Assembly: GCA_910586965.1 (NCBI GenBank)
Contig: CAJUMF010000013.1
Coordinates: 1 to 64,000, forward strand
Length of the DNA stretch: 64,000 nucleotides
Reading direction: 5' to 3'
From: an uncultured Dorea sp.
GTDB lineage: Bacteria > Bacillota > Clostridia > Lachnospirales > Lachnospiraceae
A model generated the notes under the pieces. The model worked only from the letters and a program-made list of their open reading frames with translations, made no database searches and was not told the origin of the DNA. Position numbers and translations under genes: made by a program. Shown in pieces: positions 1-8,694 of this stretch. Position 1 is the stretch's first letter. Each line of letters opens with the position of its first letter.

Positions 1-1
1 C

Positions 2-877
2 AACGGATGGGGCAAATCCATTGTAAAAATTTTGTCAAAAGAGTTGCAGAAAGAGTTTCCAGGCGCAAAGGGATATTCCGCGGCAAATCTCTGGAGAATG
101 CGGAACTTTTACCTGAGTTATCGCAATTCTGAAAAACTCGCACCATTGGTGCGAGAAATTAGCTGGAGCAATAATGTCGTCATTATGGAGAAGTGTAAGG
201 ATGATTTGCAGAGGGAATTTTACATCCAGACGGCAAAGCGGTATGGGTGGACAAAACGCATTTTGGCAAATTTTATTGAGACACAGACTTATGAGAAGTA
301 TTTATTAAACCAGACGAATTTCGATTTGACACTGCCGGAAGAACGCAGAACACAGGCAAAACTGGCTGTAAAAGATGAATATACCTTTGACTTTGCGGAA
401 CTGTCGCCGGAATACTCTGAGCATGAGTTGGAAATGCAGTTAGTAAACAACATCCGGGCATTCCTGATAGAGATGGGCGGGGATTTTACATTTATCGGCA
501 ATCAATACCATCTGACCGTTGGCAGTCGGGATTTATATATTGATTTACTCCTTTTTCACAGAAGATTGAGGAGCTTGGTAGCAATCGAATTGAAAATAGG
601 CGAGTTTGAGGCAGAGTATGCTGGGAAAATGCAACTGTACCTAACAGCACTGGATGAGCAGATAAAACTGCCGGAGGAAAATTCGTCTATTGGCATTATC
701 ATTTGTAAAAGCAAAGACAAGACATATGTGGAATATGCATTGAAACAGTCAAATGTGCCAATTGGGGTGGCAACGTATAAGCTGAGTGATTCTCTGCCGG
801 AAGATATGAAGGAGTTGTTGCCAGAGCCGGAGGAGATTGTGAGAAGATTAAGGGTGTTTGAGACAAATAGTATATAA
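2..877 (+). CDS. YhcG/DUF1016-family PD-(D/E)XK nuclease, 5' end outside the window
   Basis: The reading frame is open back to base 2, so the gene starts before the window; the TTG at 32 is an internal codon, not a convincing start. The visible part begins NGWGKSIVKILSKEL, which matches the middle of the N-terminal domain of YhcG-like proteins. The C-terminal half holds the nuclease core: an acidic residue in DLYIDLLLF followed by IELKIGEFE, the usual D...E-x-K pattern. Members of this family are found next to restriction-modification and other defence genes, and the genes that follow here are also defence-like. The target and cutting activity cannot be read from sequence. AT-rich base use sets it apart from the genes after 4.2 kb. 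Confidence 0.85.
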   Translation, partial: NGWGKSIVKILSKELQKEFPGAKGYSAANLWRMRNFYLSYRNSEKLAPLVREISWSNNVVIMEKCKDDLQREFYIQTAKRYGWTKRILANFIETQTYEKYLLNQTNFDLTLPEERRTQAKLAVKDEYTFDFAELSPEYSEHELEMQLVNNIRAFLIEMGGDFTFIGNQYHLTVGSRDLYIDLLLFHRRLRSLVAIELKIGEFEAEYAGKMQLYLTALDEQIKLPEENSSIGIIICKSKDKTYVEYALKQSNVPIGVATYKLSDSLPEDMKELLPEPEEIVRRLRVFETNSI

Positions 878-1007
878 GTTGGCTTAATTGCTTGAAATAT
901 TATATGGAATGTTTGATGATACATGTGAGGCTTATGAGTAGAAATATTACGGAGGGAAAGAAACATATAAGTGCTTAACATAGTATTTATGTAAATTTGA
1001 TTGGATT

Positions 1008-1826
1008 ATGGCAAACAAACGAAGAGATGATTTTAGTAAACAAACAATAGAAGTATTGGCAAAACGAGTTACATATTGCTGTTCAAATCCAGAATGTAGG
1101 AAGGCAACAATCGGTCCCAATATTAATAAAAATAAGGCAACGAGTATAGGTGTCGCTGCACATATTAAAGCAGCAGCTCCGGGAGGACCGAGATACGATA
1201 AAAATATGACTTCAGAAGAAAGAAGTGATATAAGTAATGGGATTTGGTTATGCCAATCTTGCTCTAAACTTATTGATGCCAATCCTGAAAAGTATCCAGT
1301 TGACCGGCTAATAGAATGGAAAAAACTTGCAGAACAAACATCACAAAGGGCGATTGAGAGCGATGGAACTTTTAATCCGAATTCTATTTTTTCAATAGCG
1401 ATAGAAAATAAATTAGTTGACGATTTAGAAATAAATAAGGATGAAGAATCTACTATTTTAACTCGTAAAATGAAAGATGGAGAATTTGATACAATTTCAA
1501 TTCTTAATGCTAAAGGAGCGAAGTTGCATGCTTTAGGCATTATCAAAGTTTTAAAAACAACACAAGCTGGAAAAATTGTTTTGAATCAGATTTATTCAGA
1601 TGTAAAAATGACCGTAATGAATAATATTTATATGAAGAAAAATTATGGTGATTTATTGAAAGAAGATATGTCACTAATAAATGATGAAATGAATAAAGTT
1701 TTAGAAAGATATAAGGATAAGCCTTGTATTGACCTACAATTTTTGATGGGATTGTTGTATATTGCTACATCTAATTGTGCAATGTTATGGAAATATGGGA
1801 GTGAATTAGATGAAACTGATAATTAG
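1008..1826 (+). CDS. HNH-like zinc-binding protein, likely effector of an ABC-three-component defence module
   Basis: A 272-residue protein. Residues 20-92 form an HNH/treble-clef-like region: CCSNPEC (C24/C25, C30), VAAHI (H52), then NGIWLCQSCSKLID (N77, C82, C85). The position after the last Cys pair that often holds a catalytic His in HNH nucleases is Ser here, so activity is uncertain. Residues 120-272 are unrecognised and probably pair it with its partners. The stop overlaps the start of the next gene by 17 bases, and that gene overlaps the ABC ATPase gene by 14 bases, so the three are translated as one unit. This order (toxic effector, small middle protein, ABC ATPase) fits the ABC-three-component systems predicted to act against phage. 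The start ATG has only a weak upstream purine run. Confidence 0.72.
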   Translation: MANKRRDDFSKQTIEVLAKRVTYCCSNPECRKATIGPNINKNKATSIGVAAHIKAAAPGGPRYDKNMTSEERSDISNGIWLCQSCSKLIDANPEKYPVDRLIEWKKLAEQTSQRAIESDGTFNPNSIFSIAIENKLVDDLEINKDEESTILTRKMKDGEFDTISILNAKGAKLHALGIIKVLKTTQAGKIVLNQIYSDVKMTVMNNIYMKKNYGDLLKEDMSLINDEMNKVLERYKDKPCIDLQFLMGLLYIATSNCAMLWKYGSELDETDN

Positions 1827-2139
1827 TAGAATAAATGAATGGTTTGATACAGATTATCCAGAGTTAGATGTATATTATGTTTGTGTAAAATTGCTTGAAA
1901 AACTGAATAGAAATAGAATCAAAGGAATAGTTTATGATAAACTATCTCTTATTAGTATTGTAACACCAAACAGAAGTAAAGAAATGATGCAAACAATAGA
2001 TAAATCTATAATATATATGGTTTCGAGGGGATTGGTTGAAAAGAGAAAAGTGTCTGATTTCAGAACGGATTTATTTATTACAGATTTGGGGATAAGGACA
2101 TTGCATAAGATAGAGGAGAAGCAGAATGAGATTAAATAG
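1810..2139 (+). CDS. small winged-helix-like middle component of ABC-three-component module
   Basis: A 109-residue protein with no motif that I can name with certainty. Its length, its place between the effector and the ATPase, and the predicted helix-helix-strand pattern near the C terminus (SRGLVEKRK followed by a hydrophobic strand ITDLGIRTL) resemble the winged-helix 'middle component' of ABC-three-component systems. It overlaps both neighbours (17 bases with the gene before, 14 with the gene after), so the three products are probably made in fixed ratio. It would bridge effector and ATPase rather than act as a free transcription factor; this is inferred from context. Confidence 0.65.
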   Translation: MKLIISRINEWFDTDYPELDVYYVCVKLLEKLNRNRIKGIVYDKLSLISIVTPNRSKEMMQTIDKSIIYMVSRGLVEKRKVSDFRTDLFITDLGIRTLHKIEEKQNEIK

Positions 2140-3967
2140 GATTGTCGTAGCAGGGGATATCGGTTGTGAATACGAATTTGGTGATATTAACGTACTTCTT
2201 GGTGATAATAATTCAGGTAAATCTACACTTGTAAAATTAATTTTGTTTTGCTTGGGGGCTCCAATTAATTCATTTATTGATGAAATTAGTAAAAAGAAAT
2301 TATGTAATAATGTCACTTTGGAAGTGACGCTTAAAAATGGTAGAAGCGTAAGAATTATTCGTAAATTACCCACTTCGGAGGCTTTTTTGGTAACACCGAT
2401 TAAGTGCCAGGAAGAAATTGTAAATGATGAAATTACAGTGTTTAATGCGGCAGAATTCTCTGATTTTCTGTTAGAAAGTGAGGGATATAGCACGGAAAAA
2501 ATAGCCTATACAAAAGACAAAATGGCTAGTTTCAGATTTTATTTTTTGTTACGCGCTGTATATGTTGATCAAGATACCTCTGCACATAGCATTTTATCTG
2601 ATTTGAATATGGGACAAGACTACTTTACTAGCCAACCTATTATAAAAAAATCAATTGTGGAGAAGATATTAGGAAAAGATAATAGTGAATTGCAAAAAAT
2701 ACGAATTGCTATACAAGAGTTAAATAAGGAAAGTGCTACATTAGGTGCGGAGATAGCATTTTTGAAAGAACAAAAAGAAAAAATGGAAAATATACATAGT
2801 TATGAATGGAGAAAATTGGAAAATGAACTATTAAAAATCAAAGAAGAGAAAGAATTGTTGTCAAATGCAGAGTATGAACAGTTGGCAAAGGTAAAAATAA
2901 TCAATGACAAACAAACATCATCGGAATTAGTGTTAAAACAAAAGGCACTTAATCAGAAGGTGGAAAATGATCAAATTTTAAAATTACAAATATCTGATTT
3001 AGAAAATATACTCAAATCATTAGATGATGATATATTGGCTCTTAATTACAAAATGGCTGCAAAAGATATACTAGAAGAATTACCAATTTTATATTGTCCT
3101 AACTGTTTATCGGAGTTATCTGAAGAAACGATTAAACGTGGTTTATGTGAAAATTGTCATAAAAAAACTGCGGAAGAAAAGATACTGAATAATGCCACAT
3201 TAAAAAAGACATTGAATGATTCTATTGCTGAAGCACGGGAATTGCTTGTTGTAAAGAGAAATATATTGCATCAGAATAGAGTTGAAATAAACAAATTGGA
3301 AAAGGATATCCAGAAAGAGAAAAAACACTTATTTTCGGAGAGTCAGTGTGAACGTAATCTGATACAAGATTCTATTAATGATGTCAGGCAACGTTTGGAA
3401 TTTCTAATTGAAAAAGAAAACGTTTTGAAACAATATAGAAAGATTAAGACAGATTTTGAGAAATCAAAAGAAAGAAAAAAGATTATATTAGAAAAAATGA
3501 AAGAACATAAGGAGGAGTTGTTGGAGGCCGATAATAAAGCAACAAAAGCAATGCATAATTATAATGTGTTTAAAGAAAGGTTTACGGATTATTTAAAGAC
3601 GTTATTTACAGAAATTGATAAATGTTCATTGGATGAGAATTATATGCCGCTTATTGATGATAATAAAATGACATCTGTTTCGTCAGCAAGTTTGAAGGTG
3701 GCTATTCGAATCGCATATATACTGGCATTATTAACATCAAATTGCGGAGAGGATGGAAGTCATGTTGGGTTTTTGTTGTTAGATTCTCCCAAAGATAAGG
3801 ATTTGGATGACTACCGTTTTGAAAAATATCTTGGGATAATTGGAAGGGATTGTAAAGGGCAAATTTTGATTACAGGAAGTGTAAGTGACAGAGAAATTTA
3901 TAAAAAAGAACTTGTAAATGCAAAGTTTTTTGAAGAATTAACTACTGAACAAAAATTATTAAAATAA
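2126..3967 (+). CDS. ABC ATPase with coiled coil and zinc ribbon (ABC-three-component module)
   Basis: A 613-residue SMC/Rad50-like ATPase. The P-loop GDNNSGKST lies at about residues 26-34. Long charged helices follow, interrupted near residues 324-346 by CPNC and CENC, two Cys pairs that would form a zinc ribbon at the tip of the coiled coil, comparable in place to the Rad50 zinc hook. The C-terminal lobe has a signature-like SVSSASLKVAIRIAY and a Walker B-like GFLLLDSPKDKDLDD. There are no membrane segments, so it is not a transporter. As the last gene of the overlapping trio it would use ATP to sense DNA or nucleoprotein state and control the HNH-like effector. The sensing target is unknown. 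Confidence 0.82.
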   Translation: MRLNRIVVAGDIGCEYEFGDINVLLGDNNSGKSTLVKLILFCLGAPINSFIDEISKKKLCNNVTLEVTLKNGRSVRIIRKLPTSEAFLVTPIKCQEEIVNDEITVFNAAEFSDFLLESEGYSTEKIAYTKDKMASFRFYFLLRAVYVDQDTSAHSILSDLNMGQDYFTSQPIIKKSIVEKILGKDNSELQKIRIAIQELNKESATLGAEIAFLKEQKEKMENIHSYEWRKLENELLKIKEEKELLSNAEYEQLAKVKIINDKQTSSELVLKQKALNQKVENDQILKLQISDLENILKSLDDDILALNYKMAAKDILEELPILYCPNCLSELSEETIKRGLCENCHKKTAEEKILNNATLKKTLNDSIAEARELLVVKRNILHQNRVEINKLEKDIQKEKKHLFSESQCERNLIQDSINDVRQRLEFLIEKENVLKQYRKIKTDFEKSKERKKIILEKMKEHKEELLEADNKATKAMHNYNVFKERFTDYLKTLFTEIDKCSLDENYMPLIDDNKMTSVSSASLKVAIRIAYILALLTSNCGEDGSHVGFLLLDSPKDKDLDDYRFEKYLGIIGRDCKGQILITGSVSDREIYKKELVNAKFFEELTTEQKLLK

Positions 3968-4250
3968 ATATTTTGCAAAGTGGTTGTTTTATTTATTAAA
4001 TTTGATTTAATAAATCTATGGCAACACTTTGGCAACGGAAAATCAGTAAGCCTAAATATAGTGCATAATTGAAGTATAAACTCGGCAGTTAGATATAGGA
4101 AATTAAACAAAATAGATTAAGAAATAAACTGAACTTGCTTACGGGATTCTTTTGGATAATACTTCCGGAGGAGCTGGTTTTCTTTATATGTGCAAAATGT
4201 AATCATGCAGGTATAGCGGTGGTTGATGAAAGGCGGAGGGAGTTGGAAGT
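3968..4250. other. gene-free junction between the AT-rich defence segment and the core
   Basis: About 280 bases without a credible gene. It contains an AT-only inverted repeat at 3990-4014 (11-bp perfect arms around a 3-base loop) just after the ATPase stop, which could weakly end transcription. Base composition changes from AT-rich to GC-rich across this stretch, so it probably marks the edge of an acquired segment. No tRNA or integrase is visible beside it. Confidence 0.5.
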
Positions 4251-4934
4251 ATGATGGATGAGTTTTTTTTTCGGGCGATTGCGCGGATTCGGACGGATTT
4301 TTCGGAGAAGTTCGGGATTCCCAGGCAGAGCGGGCTTGCGGGCACGAGGGGGAGGATCATCTTTGAGGAAAGGTATCGGAGTCCGGAGGCGGTGCGGGGG
4401 ATTGGGCAGTTTTCCCATCTCTGGCTTTTGTGGGAGTTTTCCGAGGCGGTGAGGGAGGAGTTTAGTCCTACTGTGCGTCCGCCGAGGCTTGGCGGCAATG
4501 AGCGGGTGGGGGTGTTTGCCACGCGCTCTCCTTTTAGGCCGAATCCCATCGGGCTGTCCTGTGTTAAGCTTGAGCGGGTGGAGATAAGCGGGGAGTGCGG
4601 CCCGGTGCTCTATGTGACGGGGGCGGACATGATGGATAATACTCCGATTTTTGACATCAAGCCTTATCTTCCCTATGTGGACGCCTATCCGGAGGCGGAC
4701 GGAGGCTTTGCCGCGGAGAAAATGGACTATCGGCTGGAAGTTTCTTTTACAGAGGAATGCCGGAGGGAATTTACGCCGGAGGAGCTTTCGGTGTTGAGGG
4801 AGGTTCTTTCCCAGGACCCGAGGCCCTCTTATCAGGATGACCCGGAGCGGGTGTACGGGATGGCGTATGCCGGAAGGGAGCTTAAGTTCCGGGTAGAGAG
4901 CCGGACGCTGACAGTCGTGGGGTGTGAGCAGTGA
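4251..4934 (+). CDS. trmO: tRNA (N6-threonylcarbamoyladenosine-37)-methyltransferase
   Basis: A 227-residue TsaA/YaeB-type protein. The family signature is clear: LAGTRGRIIFEERY, then the conserved block around GVFATRSPFRPNPIGLS, followed by DNTPIFDIKPYLPY. TrmO uses S-adenosylmethionine to methylate the t6A base at position 37 of ANN-reading tRNAs, which tunes decoding. It has the beta-barrel fold of this family and not the Rossmann fold of most methyltransferases. A GGAG box lies about 8 bases before the ATG; a second ATG follows at 4254. It appears to be transcribed alone. Confidence 0.9.
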   Translation: MMDEFFFRAIARIRTDFSEKFGIPRQSGLAGTRGRIIFEERYRSPEAVRGIGQFSHLWLLWEFSEAVREEFSPTVRPPRLGGNERVGVFATRSPFRPNPIGLSCVKLERVEISGECGPVLYVTGADMMDNTPIFDIKPYLPYVDAYPEADGGFAAEKMDYRLEVSFTEECRREFTPEELSVLREVLSQDPRPSYQDDPERVYGMAYAGRELKFRVESRTLTVVGCEQ

Positions 4935-4959
4935 CTGTGGAATCCTTTTTTGATGCGCA

Positions 4960-5138
4960 GGCAGTCTGCAGCGCCCTTTCCCCTAAGCAGACATTTCGGG
5001 GGCGCTATTAGCGGAGGCGAAATCCACCTCTTACGCAGACTTGGAGTGAAGGTTCTCCTGAACTCCTTAGTCGCAGTTGGAGGTTAGTTCGCCGGAGCGT
5101 TGCCCGGTCTGCGTGGGGAAGGGGCGCTGCGGACTGCC
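4960..5138. repeat. long imperfect inverted repeat (MITE- or REP-like)
   Basis: The outer arms 4960-4983 and 5115-5138 are inverted copies matching at 22 of 24 positions. Inside them further partly complementary blocks continue (GCAGAC on each side, GGCGAA with CACCTC), so the whole 179-bp stretch could fold back on itself as one long structure. There is no convincing protein in it: an open frame at 5077-5361 runs through the riboswitch and is spurious. It sits between trmO and the FMN riboswitch, where a short nonautonomous repeat would do no harm. Whether it recurs elsewhere in the genome cannot be seen from this window. Confidence 0.55.
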
Positions 5139-5290
5139 GTTCCTCGAAAAAAATTCCAGCCGCACTGCTGGAAAAAATTTGCCGGGAAATATGATATTGC
5201 CTATTTACATCCGGCGCTTACAGGGATATAATAGTCATTGGCAGATGATGTTACTGCAATCTCTATTCAATGTGAAAACTGAATATGAAA

Positions 5291-5419
5291 GTCTTTGTGG
5301 CAGGGTGAAAGCCCCTACCGATGGTACAGTCCATGACCCGCTTTGGCGGCTGATCCGGTGACGTGTCTCTGACGGCATGAATTCCGGAACCGACGGTTAC
5401 AGTCCGGATGAGAAAAGAC
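5291..5419 (+). promoter_or_regulatory. FMN riboswitch (RFN element)
   Basis: The sequence has the conserved RFN blocks in order: GGCAGGGTGAAAGCCCCTACC, the GGT...CATGACCCGC block, a variable hairpin, GGTGA, then CCGACGGTTACAGTCCGGATGAGA. The outer helix pairs GTCTTT at the start with AAAGAC at the end. It lies about 130 bases before a RibU-type riboflavin transporter gene, the usual target. Bound FMN should switch off expression by favouring the downstream terminator. Confidence 0.93.
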
Positions 5420-5437
5420 ATTTTCTGCATTTTTATG

Positions 5438-5474
5438 CCCGGGACAGTTTTTGTTGCGGGTTATTTTTATTTTT
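5438..5474 (+). terminator. putative intrinsic terminator of the FMN riboswitch
   Basis: CCCGGGACA and TGTTGCGGG can pair around a short T-rich loop, with one mismatch and one G-T pair, and the hairpin is followed by TTATTTTTATTTTT. Its place between aptamer and ribU start fits a transcription-terminating expression platform. The stem is modest, so the exact pairing is tentative. Confidence 0.6.
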
Positions 5475-5552
5475 GTGTAAGGGGAAGTCGGTATTTTTTT
5501 TCGTTTTGAAAAGACAGGCTGACAGAGAACCCCGAAGAAAGGAGATTTCAGT

Positions 5553-6236
5553 ATGAACCAATTCAACGAAACAAATGCAACAACCAAGACGGCAGCCAGG
5601 ACGGCTGGGAAACACGCCGTGCAGACGGGGGCGGACATCCATATGAAGGTGAAGACCATCGCTTTTGTAGGTCTGATGGGCGCGGTGAGCGCGGTACTTA
5701 TGCTGTTTCGGTTCCCGATTCCGTTTATGCCGCCGTTTATGTCTTTTGACCTGTCGGGGTTGATGGAGATGATGGGCGGATTTATGTTCGGGCCGTTTGC
5801 GGCAGTGTGTATCATTATCGTAAAGATTCTTTTGCAGCTTGTGATTCAGGGGTCATTTTCTCTGGGAACAGGGGAGCTGCAGAGTTTTCTCTTAAGCTCC
5901 AGCTATGTGCTGCCGGCGCTTTTTATCTATCACCGGAATAAGACGAAGAAGACGGCGGCTGCAGGAATGGCAATCGGCACGGTGGCCGTGTCGGCGGTGG
6001 CGGTCCTTACGAACCTGTATCTCATTATCCCCTTCTATGCGAATCTGTCGGGGATGACCATGGATGATTTTGTAGGGATGTGCAGGGCGGTCAATCCTGC
6101 CATGAAGAGCGTGGCGACGATGGCGGTCTTCGGAATCCTGCCCTTTAACCTGATCAAATACGGTGTGAATTCTGTCGTTACGTTTATTGTATATAAGAGG
6201 CTGAGCAAGCTGATCAAGGGAATCATCAGCCGGTAA
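5553..6236 (+). CDS. ribU: riboflavin ECF transporter substrate-binding subunit RibU
   Basis: A 227-residue integral membrane protein. After about 30 polar residues, six hydrophobic segments follow, starting at KVKTIAFVGLMGAVSAVLM. The RibU/S-component features are present: FRFPIPFMPPFMSFDLS in the first loop and an E-x-MGGFMFGP helix. It would bind riboflavin and join the shared energy-coupling module (EcfA, EcfA', EcfT, encoded elsewhere) to import it. The FMN riboswitch directly upstream independently supports the substrate. AAAGGAG lies 8 bases before the ATG. The polar N-terminal extension is longer than usual; a second ATG at 5643 could be the start in other strains. Confidence 0.92.
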   Translation: MNQFNETNATTKTAARTAGKHAVQTGADIHMKVKTIAFVGLMGAVSAVLMLFRFPIPFMPPFMSFDLSGLMEMMGGFMFGPFAAVCIIIVKILLQLVIQGSFSLGTGELQSFLLSSSYVLPALFIYHRNKTKKTAAAGMAIGTVAVSAVAVLTNLYLIIPFYANLSGMTMDDFVGMCRAVNPAMKSVATMAVFGILPFNLIKYGVNSVVTFIVYKRLSKLIKGIISR

Positions 6237-6378
6237 GGATGGCGGAAAAAACGCGCGGGGCAATCCGGTCCGAAGGGCGTATGCCGCGGGAGCGCAAGGC
6301 AGCTCCGGGAGAATGAGCGAATAGATTAGCGTATAGATTGACGAAAGCGCAAGTATGGGATAAGAGAGGAGACGGAAC

Positions 6379-6864
6379 ATGAAATTTGTATTGGACAAAG
6401 ATATCACTTTTGAACAGGCGGCAGAGCGGATGTTCAACATGCTTGGGAACAGCCAGATCATGGCGCTTGCATCCAGCAAGGACGACTATGTGATGGTGCG
6501 TAACGTAAGCTGCCTGTTTTACGACGGGAAGATCTGGTTTAAGACGGACAAAAATTTCCGCAAGACAAAGCAGCTATTAGAAAATCCTAATGTTGCCATG
6601 TGCTGGAGCGGCATCCAGGTGGAGGGTACCGCGAAGAATAAGGGGCTTGTTGCCGAGGAGCCGGGTCAGATATTTGCGGAAGGGTATAAGAAATACCTGT
6701 GGCAGAGCTACAATAAGTACAGCCACGAGGACACGGAGATTCTGATCGAGGTGACTCCGAAATATGTGGAGGTGTGGGATACCAGCGATGAGGGTTACGC
6801 CTTCCAGCTCTTTATTGATTTTGAGAAAAAAAGTGTGGAAGTAAAGCAGTACGATAAAAAATAG
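6379..6864 (+). CDS. pyridoxamine 5'-phosphate oxidase-like flavin-binding protein
   Basis: A 161-residue split-barrel protein. The N-terminal half shows the family pattern IMALASSKDDYVMVRNVSC, then WFKTDKNFRKTKQLLENPNVAM, and later VEGTA. Family members bind FMN, F420 or haem and reduce or sense small molecules; true PdxH activity is unlikely because the family is broad. A GAGGAG box precedes the ATG. It lies 19 bases before a WYL-type regulator gene and follows the riboflavin transporter, so it may use the flavin made from it. The substrate is not known. Confidence 0.83.
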   Translation: MKFVLDKDITFEQAAERMFNMLGNSQIMALASSKDDYVMVRNVSCLFYDGKIWFKTDKNFRKTKQLLENPNVAMCWSGIQVEGTAKNKGLVAEEPGQIFAEGYKKYLWQSYNKYSHEDTEILIEVTPKYVEVWDTSDEGYAFQLFIDFEKKSVEVKQYDKK

Positions 6865-6883
6865 CGGATAAGGGGGCGGAGCA

Positions 6884-7828
6884 GTGAAACTTGACCGAAT
6901 GATTGGCATCCTGTCGGTGCTTTTGCAGAAGGAGAAGGTGACGGCTCCGTACCTTGCAGAAAAGTTTGAAGTATCCCGCCGCACCATTAACCGTGATATC
7001 GAGGCGCTCTGCATGGCGGGAATCCCGCTGGTGACAGAGACCGGGGCCAACGGCGGCGTGTCGATCATGGATGGGTACAAGATTGACCGGACGCTCCTGA
7101 GCACGTCGGATATGCAGGCGATTCTGGCAGGGCTGCGGAGCTTAGACAGCGTAAGCGGCACGAAACGCTATGCCCAGCTTATGGAAAAGCTGTCGGCGGG
7201 GGCATCGAACCTGCTGTCGGGGGATACCCATATCTTAATTGACCTTTCCGCCTGGCACAAGGATACGCTGTCGCCGAAGATTGAGCTGATCCACGGGGCA
7301 ATCCTTTCCGGGCATAAGGTTTCTTTTTCTTACTTTGCGCCCGGCGGGGAGTCTTTCCGAACCATTGAGCCTTACGACCTTCTCTTTCAGTGGGCGGGAT
7401 GGTATGTGTGGGGGTGGTGTGAGCTGCGGGAGGATTTCCGGATGTTTAAGCTCGGGCGGATGACGGGAGTTTCGGTGGGCGATGCGTTTGAAAAGCGCGC
7501 CGTGCCTTTTCCGGACATTTCTGACGGGAAGGTGTTTCCCGGCAAATATCAGGTCAAAGCGAGGATCATGCCGGAGTATAAATGGCGGCTTATTGAAGAG
7601 TACGGGGCGGACAGCTTTCGGGAAGAGCCGGAGGGAACCTTGCTTTTTTCCGGATGGTTTGCGGATAAGGTGAGCGCGGTCACCTGGATCGTCTCTTTCG
7701 GGGATGGGGCGGAGATTCTGGAGCCGGAAGGATTCCGGGCGGATGTCCGGGCATTTGCGGAAGGGATATGGCGGAAGTATGAAAACTGCAGCCTGCAAGA
7801 TGTTTCACAAAGGGCGGAGATAAAATAA
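6884..7828 (+). CDS. YafY-type HTH and WYL-domain transcriptional regulator
   Basis: A 314-residue protein starting at GTG behind GGGGGCGG. Residues 1-60 form an HTH_11-like winged helix (APYLAEKFEVSRRTINRDIE). A WYL-like domain sits at about 130-205, ending in WAGWYVWGWCELREDFRMFKLGR, where it reads W-Y-V-W in place of the W-Y-L core. A C-terminal dimer domain follows. WYL domains sense ligands or nucleic acids. It is directly followed by a hydrolase gene (stop TAA at 7828, ATG at 7829). Two matching inverted repeats at 8577 and 9814, each in front of a GyrI-like gene, are good candidates for its binding sites. Confidence 0.88.
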   Translation: MKLDRMIGILSVLLQKEKVTAPYLAEKFEVSRRTINRDIEALCMAGIPLVTETGANGGVSIMDGYKIDRTLLSTSDMQAILAGLRSLDSVSGTKRYAQLMEKLSAGASNLLSGDTHILIDLSAWHKDTLSPKIELIHGAILSGHKVSFSYFAPGGESFRTIEPYDLLFQWAGWYVWGWCELREDFRMFKLGRMTGVSVGDAFEKRAVPFPDISDGKVFPGKYQVKARIMPEYKWRLIEEYGADSFREEPEGTLLFSGWFADKVSAVTWIVSFGDGAEILEPEGFRADVRAFAEGIWRKYENCSLQDVSQRAEIK

Positions 7829-8575
7829 ATGTTTATCAAAGAATACGGACATTCTGACGGCAAAGCAGTGATGCTGCTCCATGGCGGCGGATTGTCTTGG
7901 TGGAGTTATGAGCGGGCGGCGATGCTGCTGGCTGAGGGCGGTTTTCATGTTCTGCTGCCGGTATTGGACGGACATGCCGGGAGCGGCTGCGAATTTACGG
8001 CCATGGAAAAGACGGCAGAAAGGCTGATTGCCTATATTGATAAGAGGTTTGGCGGGCATATTTCGGTCATTGGCGGACTTTCTCTGGGCGCGCAGGTTGC
8101 GGTTGAAATGATGGTGCAAAAAAAGGATATCTGTGACCATGCTATTATTGAAAGCGCTCTTGTCATTCCGATGAAGGCAGCTAACACCCTGATTCCGCTA
8201 TCTGTAGGGCTGAGTTTTCCTCTGGTGAAAAAAGAATGGTTTGCAAGGCTCCAGTTTCACAGCCTGCGCCTTCCGCCGGAGTTGTTTGAGGATTATTACC
8301 GTGATACATGCCTGATAAAAAAGGCAGATATGGTTTCTTTCCTGAGGGCAAACACATCTTATCAGATAAAGGAGTCACTTAAGGATTCAGAGGCGAAAGT
8401 TCTGATTATGGTTGGCGGCAGAGAGACGCCGAAGATGATTCGCTCATCCGAAATGCTGCATGCCGTTTTGAAAGGAAGTTCTCTTGTTATATTTGACGGA
8501 TGGAATCACGGGGAGGCAAGCATCGGCCATCCTGAGAGATTTGCTGAGACGGTAAAAGATTTTGTTGGTAAGTAA
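7829..8575 (+). CDS. alpha/beta hydrolase
   Basis: A 248-residue protein with the alpha/beta hydrolase layout: LLHGGGLSWWSYE (oxyanion-hole loop), the nucleophile elbow GGLSLGAQ with Ser85, and a late GWNHGEASI with the likely catalytic His. The core strand VLIMVGGRETPKM holds Glu where Asp is more usual, so the acidic residue is uncertain. Its start follows directly on the stop of the WYL regulator gene, so the two are co-transcribed. It may act on a compound that the regulator senses; the substrate is unknown. Confidence 0.82.
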   Translation: MFIKEYGHSDGKAVMLLHGGGLSWWSYERAAMLLAEGGFHVLLPVLDGHAGSGCEFTAMEKTAERLIAYIDKRFGGHISVIGGLSLGAQVAVEMMVQKKDICDHAIIESALVIPMKAANTLIPLSVGLSFPLVKKEWFARLQFHSLRLPPELFEDYYRDTCLIKKADMVSFLRANTSYQIKESLKDSEAKVLIMVGGRETPKMIRSSEMLHAVLKGSSLVIFDGWNHGEASIGHPERFAETVKDFVGK

Positions 8576-8576
8576 A

Positions 8577-8614
8577 ACCATGACATACAGTTGTCGTGGT
8601 TTTTCTGTTATACT
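8577..8614 (+). promoter_or_regulatory. inverted-repeat operator and extended -10 promoter, site 1
   Basis: ACCATGACAT and TTGTCGTGGT form an imperfect inverted repeat (8577-8600). Eight bases later comes TGTTATACT, an extended -10 element (8606-8614). There is no good -35 box at the usual distance, so an activator bound at the repeat is likely. The same arrangement with the same 8-base spacing recurs at 9814-9852. Confidence 0.65.
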
Positions 8615-8694
8615 GTAGATGACTTTGAGAGAAAACCGGCTGTAACGGCAGGTGAGATTCAAAGAGTAAAATTTAGTAAAAGGAGAGCGAAAGC

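Noticed and set aside
947..1546. 199-codon minus-strand frame over the HNH-like gene
   Set aside because: It is antisense to a gene with clear Cys/His motifs and shows no family pattern.
3990..4014. AT-only hairpin as a strong terminator
   Set aside because: The stem has no G-C pairs and no clean T tail, so it is listed only as a weak hairpin in the gap.
5077..5361. Open frame of 94 codons between trmO and ribU
   Set aside because: It runs through the inverted repeat and into the FMN aptamer, has no ribosome binding site and resembles no protein.
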